Source: Streptomyces sp. Je 1-79 (GTDB lineage Bacteria > Actinomycetota > Actinomycetes > Streptomycetales > Streptomycetaceae). Taken from it: a DNA stretch of 64,000 bases. The stretch lies in assembly GCF_025195125.1 (NCBI RefSeq), contig NZ_JAMGSL010000004.1:496001-560000 (forward strand), written 5' to 3'. The position numbers and the translations under genes are program-made. Shown piece by piece: positions 58,242 through 64,000 of the stretch (the first letter of the stretch is position 1; each line of letters opens with the position of its first letter). Below the pieces are notes generated by a model that worked only from the letters and a program-made list of their open reading frames with translations, had not been told where the DNA came from and did no database searches.

Positions 58242-60179
58242 GTGAGCGCCAACAGTTCCACCACCCCTTCTCGACCTCGATCGTCCCTGTACGTGCTGGA
58301 GCCCCTGATGTCGCTTGCCGATTCGCTCGACACCGCGCCGCCGCCCGGTGCCGCGGCCCCCGAACCCGCCCCGGTGGAACTGCCCACCGCCGACACGGCC
58401 GTGATCCATACGCTCCTCAACTGCCTGGTCCGTGAACTGTCCGGCCCCGAGCGACAGACCACGGTCGCCGACGGTCACCTGTTGATCCGTCTCCCGCGAG
58501 CAGGGGTGCTCCTTAAGGTCGCTCTGCGGCGTACGTCGATGCTGGGCGCGCACCGTTTCGCGGGCCCGGTGTGGGAGTGGCGTTCCGGGGACGACTGGTC
58601 GCGGGTCGACTGGCGGCTCCTTGCCGCGTACATGCAGGAAGAGCTGCGGATCCGTACCGGCGTGTGCAACGAGGAGTTCCTGGACCAGGTCGCCTCCAGC
58701 CACCGGACGGTCTCGGCCATGCTCGCGAGGCGCGCGGGAGGGTCGAGCCCGTCGCCCTACGTCGGGCGGCCACCGGCGCTGCCACCGGCGCGGTCTGAAG
58801 GGCCGCGGGCCGGAGCCGGTGCCGGTGCCGCGGAGGCGGAGTCCGCTCGGGCGGTCGAGGAAGGTGGTCTCGCCAGGTACGTCGCTTCCGAGCAGTCCCT
58901 GCTCTTCGGTCACCGATTCCACCCCACCCCCAAGGCCCGCAGCGGCGACGCCGCCTCATGGACCGCGTACGCACCCGAGGCCGGGGCGGCGTTCCCACTG
59001 CGGTACCTGGCCGTGCGGGAACACCTCGTCGCCGAGGACGGCGCCACCGACGCGCTCGACCGCATGGGTCCCGACGTGCCGGACGGCCACCGGCTGCTCC
59101 CCGCACACCCGTGGCAGTACGAGATGCTCCGTGAACTCCCGGCGCTGCGAGCCGCGTTCGACCGTGGTGACGTGGTCGACCTGGGAACGGGCGGCAGGCC
59201 CTTCGTCGCCACCTCCTCCGTCCGCACCCTGTACGACGGCGAGACGTTCCTGAAGTTCAGCCTGAACATCCGCATCACCAACTGCCTGCGCAAGAACGCA
59301 CGTTACGAGTTGATCGGGGCCGTCGCCCTCACACGAGCGCTGGGGCCGGTACTGGCCGACCTCGCCACGCGCTTCCCCGGCGGCACGATGCTCCGCGAGC
59401 CCGCCTACCGCAGTCTCGCCCTCCCCGGCCCGGACGGTTCCCCGGACAACGCACTGCTCGAAGGGTTCGGGGTGATCGTCCGCGAGGGGCTGTCCAGGCG
59501 GCTCATGCCGTGCACCACCCCGCTGCTCGCGGCCGCCGTCGCCGACGAGTACCCGACCGGCCCCGGCCACATCTCCCGAATCCTGGACGGCGCAGGCCCT
59601 CGGTCGGCCCTCGACTGGTGGGCGGCGTACCTGGACCTCCTCGTCCCGCCCGTCCTCGCCGCCTACTTCGACCACGGCGTCGTCATGGAACCGCACCTGC
59701 AGAACGTGCTCGTCTGCGTCGACGACGACGGCATGCCCGCCCAGGTCGTCTTCCGTGACCTGGAGGGCACCAAGCTGCTTGCCGAGCACCACGCCGACCG
59801 CCTCGCCGCGCTGCCCTCCGAAGTCGCCGGATCGATGACGTACGACGCCCGGCGCGGCTGGGACCGCGTCGTGTACTGCCTGCTGGTCAACCACGTCGCC
59901 GAGCTCCTCGCGGCGATCGCCGACCTGCATCCGCAGATCGAGGCCGAGCTCTGGAGAAGGGTCCGTACGACCCTCCGCGCCTGCGCCGAGCGGCACGGCA
60001 GCCCGCCGCGGCTCACGGCCCTCCTGGCCGGAGTCCCGCTGCCCGCCAAGGCCAACCTGCTCACCCGATGGGAGCGGAAGGCCGATCGCGCGGCCGGCTA
60101 CGTCCACCTCCCCTCACCACTCGCCGACGACCTGCTGCCCGACGGGGCCGGCGACCGCAGCCACAGGAGGATCAGATGA
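58242..60179 (+). CDS. IucA/IucC-family siderophore synthetase 2 (NIS)
   Basis: A 645-aa second NIS synthetase. Motifs are more canonical than in its neighbour: GHRFHPTPKARSG, RLLPAHPWQYEML, KFSLNIRITNCLRKNARYE, VVMEPHLQNVLVCVD and VFRDLEGTKLLAEHH. GTG 58242 begins 2 bp after the previous stop. An Ala/Gly-rich insert lies at ~175-205. By position it corresponds to PvsD. Two distinct synthetases imply two carboxylate activations in the product. Confidence 0.93.
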   Translation: MSANSSTTPSRPRSSLYVLEPLMSLADSLDTAPPPGAAAPEPAPVELPTADTAVIHTLLNCLVRELSGPERQTTVADGHLLIRLPRAGVLLKVALRRTSMLGAHRFAGPVWEWRSGDDWSRVDWRLLAAYMQEELRIRTGVCNEEFLDQVASSHRTVSAMLARRAGGSSPSPYVGRPPALPPARSEGPRAGAGAGAAEAESARAVEEGGLARYVASEQSLLFGHRFHPTPKARSGDAASWTAYAPEAGAAFPLRYLAVREHLVAEDGATDALDRMGPDVPDGHRLLPAHPWQYEMLRELPALRAAFDRGDVVDLGTGGRPFVATSSVRTLYDGETFLKFSLNIRITNCLRKNARYELIGAVALTRALGPVLADLATRFPGGTMLREPAYRSLALPGPDGSPDNALLEGFGVIVREGLSRRLMPCTTPLLAAAVADEYPTGPGHISRILDGAGPRSALDWWAAYLDLLVPPVLAAYFDHGVVMEPHLQNVLVCVDDDGMPAQVVFRDLEGTKLLAEHHADRLAALPSEVAGSMTYDARRGWDRVVYCLLVNHVAELLAAIADLHPQIEAELWRRVRTTLRACAERHGSPPRLTALLAGVPLPAKANLLTRWERKADRAAGYVHLPSPLADDLLPDGAGDRSHRRIR

Positions 60180-61450
60180 CCGCCCCCACCGCCGCTGTCC
60201 ACGCCCGCGCGCTGGAGCTGCCCTCCGCGGAACTGCCGGCGTACGTCTACGACCTCGCGGCGCTGCGCGAGCACGCCGCCTTCGTACGCCTCGCCCTGCC
60301 CGAGAGCGTCGAGCTGTACTACGCCGCCAAGGCCAACCCGGAACCGGAGATCCTCGCCGCCCTCGCCCCGTACGTCGACGGGTACGAGGTCTCCTCGGGC
60401 GGCGAGCTCGCACATGTCGCCAAGGCGGTGCCGGGCTCGCCGCTCGCCTTCGGGGGGCCGGGCAAGACGCCCGCGGAGATCGCGGCCGCGCTGGAGCACG
60501 GCGTGGCGCGGTTCCACGTCGAGAGCGCCCACGAGCTGCGGATGCTCGCCGGTCTCGCCGCCGGACACGCGCCGAACTCCAGGATCGGGGTCCTGCTCCG
60601 CTTCAACCTCCCTCTGTCCGACCAGTCCCTCGCGGGCAGCTCCTTGGCGATGGGAGGACGTCCCACCCCCTTCGGCCTCGACCCGTCCGAGGCCGACGAG
60701 GTCGTCGGTCTCCTCAGCGGCGGCACGTACCCCCACCTGCGACTGCTGGGCGTGCACGCGCACTTGGCGAGCGGGCTGGAGGCGACGGAACAGGTGGCCG
60801 TCGCCGAATCCGTCGTGACCTGGGCCTCCGCTCTGGCATCCCGCCACCGGACCCCCCTTGCCGAGGTGAACGTCGGAGGCGGCATGAACGTCGACTACGC
60901 CTTGCCCGAGCGCCGGTTCGACTGGGTCGCGTACGGCACGGGCCTCGCCCGCCTCGCGGCGGCGCACCAGGGGCTCACCCTGCGCATCGAACCCGGCCGT
61001 GCGCTCACCGCGTACTGCGGTTGGTACGTGACGGAGGTGCTGGACGTGAAGCGCAGCCACGGCCAGGAGTTCGCCGTGGTCAGGGGCGGCACCCACCACC
61101 TGCGCACACCGGCGACGAAGGGCCACGACCAGCCCTGCACCGTTCTCCCGGTGGCGTCCTGGCCCCACCCCTGGCCCCGACCTGCCGCCGAACAGGACAA
61201 GGTCACGCTCACAGGGCAGCTCTGCACCCCCAAGGACCTGCTCGCCAGGAACGTCCCCGCTCCGTCCCTGAGAGCGGGCGACAGGGTGGCCTTCGGCCTG
61301 GCGGGGGCGTACGCATGGAACATCTCGCACCACGACTTCCTGATGCACCCCCGCCCCGGCTTCCATTTCCTCGATCCGGCGATCGAGGGGAGCACGATGC
61401 AGATCGGGATCGACCTCCGCGACAAGTACGGCGACACCCTGACCGAGTAA
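60176..61450 (+). CDS. PLP-dependent decarboxylase, fold III (PvsE/SbnH-like)
   Basis: A 424-aa alanine-racemase-fold decarboxylase. PLP lysine in VELYYAAKANPEPEILAAL; GVHAHLASGLEA and VNVGGGMNVDY bind the cofactor phosphate; the active-site Cys lies in TLTGQLCTPKDLLA. In related siderophore clusters it decarboxylates serine or a citryl-diamino acid to provide the amine. AGGAGG is 5 bp before ATG 60176, which overlaps the previous stop. Last gene of the operon; no exporter gene follows. Confidence 0.9.
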   Translation: MTAPTAAVHARALELPSAELPAYVYDLAALREHAAFVRLALPESVELYYAAKANPEPEILAALAPYVDGYEVSSGGELAHVAKAVPGSPLAFGGPGKTPAEIAAALEHGVARFHVESAHELRMLAGLAAGHAPNSRIGVLLRFNLPLSDQSLAGSSLAMGGRPTPFGLDPSEADEVVGLLSGGTYPHLRLLGVHAHLASGLEATEQVAVAESVVTWASALASRHRTPLAEVNVGGGMNVDYALPERRFDWVAYGTGLARLAAAHQGLTLRIEPGRALTAYCGWYVTEVLDVKRSHGQEFAVVRGGTHHLRTPATKGHDQPCTVLPVASWPHPWPRPAAEQDKVTLTGQLCTPKDLLARNVPAPSLRAGDRVAFGLAGAYAWNISHHDFLMHPRPGFHFLDPAIEGSTMQIGIDLRDKYGDTLTE

Positions 61451-61563
61451 CAGCTCCGGCAAGGAATCAACGACGCGGCGCGGCCAACGCCCTTGCGCTG
61501 ATCTTCTACGGGGCCCTGCTCGCGATGGTGGCGGCGGCATGGTGGGGGTGCTCAAGCCCCTCT

Positions 61564-61587
61564 GGGGCCCGGCGGACCGCCGGCCCT
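61564..61587. terminator. Possible terminator downstream of the siderophore operon
   Basis: CCGGCGG and CCGCCGG-type arms (61569-61584) within a GGGCC-rich context can form a hairpin 115 bp after the operon stop. Weaker than other terminators in the window. Confidence 0.4.
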
Positions 61588-61645
61588 GGCCGTCGCCGAC
61601 TTCGTTCGTGGCGTGAGGTGGCTTCCGTGCCCAAAGGAGCATGAG

Positions 61646-61664
61646 TTAGCTTAGGCTTACCTAA
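61646..61664. promoter_or_regulatory. Iron box upstream of the DUF2470 gene
   Basis: TTAGCTTAGGCTTACCTAA matches TTAGGTTAGGCTAACCTAA at 17 of 19 positions, the best iron box in the window. It lies 44 bp before ATG 61708. Confidence 0.88.
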
Positions 61665-61707
61665 GTCGTCGGATCTCATGGCTCGACAGCTTCTCTGGAG
61701 GACTCGC

Positions 61708-62415
61708 ATGCGCCCGCACACAGCCCGCCCCTCAGCGCCGACCCCCGCCGAGCGTCTGCGGTCGATCCTGGCCACGGCCCACTCCATGACCGTGGTGACC
61801 GGCGGCCGGCGTACGGAGGTGTACAGCCGTGACGGGTCCGGGCCGCTGGGCCATATCCACCTGCACTCCTCCTCGGAAGCCGGGCGTGGTCACGAGGATG
61901 CGGGCATCCCCATCACCCTGGAGCTCACCGACATCGCCCCGACCTACGTGCGTGACCGGCTGCGCGCCCGCGTGACGATCACCGGGCTGCTGGACAAGCC
62001 CTACGACTCCGAGTCCGCCGAGAGCACCTGCGTGGAGTTCGCGCAGGCCCTGATCGAGGACTCCGAAGGGTGCGCGACCGTCACCCTGGAGGGGCTGCAG
62101 GAGACCGACGTCGACCCGATGGCCTCCTGCGAGGCGAGCATGCTCACTCACCTCGTCGACGGCCACCGTGAACTCCTGCCACTCCTGCTCCGCCTCGTCC
62201 GGCAGCAGGAGCTCAAGAGCGGCATGGTGCGCGCGCTCCCCGTGGCGCTGGACCGCTACGGCCTCACGCTGCGCCTGGAGCACCCCGACACCCACCACGA
62301 CGTCCGGCTGCCGTTCCCCACCCCGGTCACCGACGTCGATCAGGCCGGCCCCCAGATCCACGCGCTCATGGTCGCGGCGCGCCGCTCCTCGCACTTCAGC
62401 CGCCTCTCGGCCTGA
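61708..62415 (+). CDS. DUF2470 domain protein, iron-regulated (HugZ-like)
   Basis: A 235-aa protein. The C-terminal DUF2470 region reads SMLTHLVDGHRELLPLLLRL and VDQAGPQIHALMVAARRSSH; the N-terminal half has a split-barrel-like pattern (TLELTDIAPTYVRDRLRARV) as in HugZ/PNPOx-fold haem proteins. Homologues are often iron-controlled and linked to haem or siderophore use; biochemistry here is unknown. ATG 61708 has GGAGG at 6 bp. The near-perfect iron box places it in the DmdR regulon with the adjacent siderophore genes. Confidence 0.82.
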   Translation: MRPHTARPSAPTPAERLRSILATAHSMTVVTGGRRTEVYSRDGSGPLGHIHLHSSSEAGRGHEDAGIPITLELTDIAPTYVRDRLRARVTITGLLDKPYDSESAESTCVEFAQALIEDSEGCATVTLEGLQETDVDPMASCEASMLTHLVDGHRELLPLLLRLVRQQELKSGMVRALPVALDRYGLTLRLEHPDTHHDVRLPFPTPVTDVDQAGPQIHALMVAARRSSHFSRLSA

Positions 62416-62472
62416 ACGCGGGGGTGTTGGACCGCTGACGTCCCACGCAAGGGAACTGCCCCGGTGCCCGCG

Positions 62473-62697
62473 CTACGGGCGTACGTGCCGGGCCTCGAAC
62501 CTGCCCTCGCCCAGCTCCAGGGCGAAGGTGACCTGTTGCCCCTCGGAGAGCACCTTGTCCTCCGTCTCGATGTCCTCGGCTCGGACGTAGACGGTGTCCT
62601 GGTCCCCGTAGGGGGTGATGAACCCGTATCCGCCCTCCTGGTTGAAGTACTGCACGAGCCCCTTGCGTCGGCCGTTCACGTGGACTCCCTCGGCCAT
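62473..62697 (-). CDS. Divergent cold-shock domain protein
   Basis: A 74-aa single CSD protein: KGLVQYFNQEGGYGFITPYG (RNP1-like), VYVRAEDIETEDKVLSEGQQ (RNP2-like) and VTFALELGEGRFEARHV. The usual KWFN reads QYFN and the Phe of VFVH is Tyr, so it is a divergent nucleic-acid-binding CSD. ATG 62697. The 240 bp upstream hold only the terminator of the next gene. Confidence 0.88.
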   Translation of the reverse strand: MAEGVHVNGRRKGLVQYFNQEGGYGFITPYGDQDTVYVRAEDIETEDKVLSEGQQVTFALELGEGRFEARHVRP

Positions 62698-62843
62698 GCC
62701 CGAGCCCGGTCCCGAGTGCGCCGGGCGGTGCCCACGGGCTCGCGCGCCCTACAGGTCCATCTCACCTCCGAACGGGCTTTTTGGGAAGCGTCCCCTGAGC
62801 GACCTCGCGCATACGGAACGTGGCGGGACGCGGGGACCGAGAC

Positions 62844-62900
62844 GGCGCCCGGTGCATGCTCGCCTGCCGCGATGCAGGCAGAAGGCAGGCACCGGGCGCC
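62844..62900. terminator. Two-tier stem-loop downstream of the SRPBCC gene
   Basis: GGCGCCCGGTGC pairs perfectly with GCACCGGGCGCC (62844-62855 and 62889-62900); inside, GCCTGC pairs with GCAGGC around CGCGAT. It lies 38 bp beyond the SRPBCC stop on the minus strand. Confidence 0.75.
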
Positions 62901-62937
62901 GCTCACGTAGCGCCTGGTCGGCGGCTCCGTCGGCCTG

Positions 62938-63498
62938 TCAGCCGAACCGCTTGCCGTCCGGGTCGGTCGGGAAGAGGCCCGGGCCGGGGACGGGACGGTC
63001 CGGGGAGGAGCCCTGCGGCTGCGGAGCGCCGCGGTCGGTCCCGCCCGGGGTGATACGGCCCCGCCAGCCTCCGGTCTCCTGCCCGCGCTCCTCGATGAAG
63101 CCCTTGAAGCGCTTCAGGTCGCCCTTGACGCGCCGGTCGAGGACGCCGAGAGCGTCTCCCGCCTTCTCCGCCATGCCTTCCGGCTGGAAGTCCATGGCCA
63201 GGCTGACGCGGGTGTGCGCTTCGTCGAGGCGCTGGAACGTGACGACGCCCTTCTGGTGGACGTCACCGCCCACCGTGCGCCACGAGACGCGCTCGTCGGG
63301 AAGCTGGTCGACGATCTCGGTGTCGAACTCCCGCTGGACCCCGGCGACCTTGGTCCTCCAGTGACAGTGCTGGTCGTCGACCTGCCGGACGTCCTCGACT
63401 CCTTCCATGAAGCTCGGGAAGTCCTCGAACTGGGTCCACTGGTTGTAGGCGCTGCGCACCGGGACGTCGACGTCGATGGATTCCGTCACCATGCTCAC
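62938..63498 (-). CDS. SRPBCC/polyketide cyclase-like protein
   Basis: A 186-aa START-like fold protein: IDVDVPVRSAYNQWTQFEDF, FPSFMEGVEDVRQVDD, VSWRTVGGDVHQKGVVTF and MAEKAGDALGVLDRRVKGDL. Streptomyces have many such cyclase/dehydrase-like proteins outside biosynthetic clusters; ligand unknown. The last ~50 residues are Pro/Gly-rich. GTG 63498 has AGGAG at 7 bp. Confidence 0.88.
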   Translation of the reverse strand: MSMVTESIDVDVPVRSAYNQWTQFEDFPSFMEGVEDVRQVDDQHCHWRTKVAGVQREFDTEIVDQLPDERVSWRTVGGDVHQKGVVTFQRLDEAHTRVSLAMDFQPEGMAEKAGDALGVLDRRVKGDLKRFKGFIEERGQETGGWRGRITPGGTDRGAPQPQGSSPDRPVPGPGLFPTDPDGKRFG

Positions 63499-63592
63499 GA
63501 GAAATCTCCTGGTCCGTTGGTTCCGTTTCCTCTGCGTGCGATGGCCGGACAATTGCGGCCACGTCGCGCGTGCCCGGCGGAGTGGAGTTCAA

Positions 63593-63988
63593 TCACCGTG
63601 CACTTCGCCCCTGGCGCGGCCTCCTGGTCCGGCGGCCCAGGGCGAGACTCCGTTCCAGCCTGCGGCGGCGCCGCTCGTCGAGGGCGTCGGGACCGGTGAG
63701 AGCCGGGTGCCGCAGGCTCAGGCAATGGGCGCGCAGCGGGTCGGGGTCCGGGTGGGGAAGCCGTTTCCAGAATTCCGGACTCAGGAAGATCAGGGTGAGC
63801 GCGAGGCAGGTGCCTCCCGCCCCGGCCCACTGCGTGGCCCCGTGCGGGAGCGAGTCCAGCACCGCCATCGCGGCGAAGGTCGAGAAGGCCAGCACGGCGC
63901 ACATCCCCAGGCACCCCAGGCACGCCACGCAGCCGCCGGGAGACCCGGCTGCGCCGACCCGTCCCGGCAGCAGCTTCTCCTGCGCCAC
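63593..63988 (-). CDS. Small membrane protein, possibly running past the window end
   Basis: A 131-aa frame with two hydrophobic segments (LGMCAVLAFSTFAAMAVLDS, GGTCLALTLIFLSPEFW) and a basic tail (DERRRRRLERSLALGRR). A Cys-rich start GGCVACLGCLG. GTG 63988 is the first start seen, but the frame is open to the window edge and no ribosome site is visible, so the true start may lie outside. No family recognised. Confidence 0.55.
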   Translation of the reverse strand: MAQEKLLPGRVGAAGSPGGCVACLGCLGMCAVLAFSTFAAMAVLDSLPHGATQWAGAGGTCLALTLIFLSPEFWKRLPHPDPDPLRAHCLSLRHPALTGPDALDERRRRRLERSLALGRRTRRPRQGRSAR

Positions 63989-64000
63989 ACGGAACGCCCT

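Overview
The window is high-GC actinobacterial DNA that reads as a Streptomyces chromosome. Evidence: strong third-position G/C bias, many GTG starts, 4-bp stop/start overlaps inside operons, complete ergothioneine genes, SigR-type promoter sequences (GGAAT-N18-GTT), DtxR/DmdR-type iron boxes, and DUF6479, DUF6153 and PAS-SpoIIE proteins typical of the genus. I saw no rRNA, tRNA, CRISPR array or intact insertion sequence.

Layout. 0-2.1 kb: 5' end of a UvrA-like gene, a flavin monooxygenase, a HAD phosphatase and a dodecin. 2.1-11.3 kb: a carbohydrate locus with two paralogous GntR/HutC repressors divergent from an operon of lipoprotein binding protein, two ABC permeases, GH20 hexosaminidase and CBM3-GH16 enzyme, followed by a second binding protein with its own DasR-like operator. 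11.5-18.7 kb: ornithine-lipid acyltransferases (olsB-olsA), the egtABCD operon on the other strand, and a bacterial-type PARG. 18.8-33 kb: flotillin and NfeD-like gene, hydrolase, LacI regulator with an MFS remnant, thiolase, thioredoxin, FAD oxidoreductase, degenerate exonuclease, a TetR / NCS1 permease / amidohydrolase locus with a clear operator, and DUF305, DUF6153 and TPR genes. 33-37.5 kb: pirin, then a gene graveyard holding fragments of RNase A-like polymorphic toxins with immunity-like genes, and the frameshifted tail of an NRPS. 37.5-53.5 kb: mixed stress and metabolic genes (VOC proteins, PAS-SpoIIE phosphatase, Acg nitroreductase, Xre pair, metalloprotease, TetR/saccharopine-dehydrogenase pair, phosphoketolase, rhodanese), including a broken nitrilase and a broken seven-blade propeller lectin. 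54-62.4 kb: an iron-boxed NIS siderophore locus (FhuF-like reductase; ATP-grasp, IucA/IucC, IucA/IucC, PLP decarboxylase; DUF2470 protein). 62.4-64 kb: cold-shock protein, SRPBCC protein and a small membrane protein.

How the parts work together. The sugar locus probably imports and trims amino-sugar or glucan oligosaccharides under repressors that read TGGTC/GACCA half-sites. EgtA-D make ergothioneine from glutamate, cysteine and histidine. The siderophore genes follow the pvsA-B-D-E order of vibrioferrin/xanthoferrin, without an adjacent exporter, and are bracketed by three iron boxes. This cluster and the RNase A toxin remnants are the most notable content.
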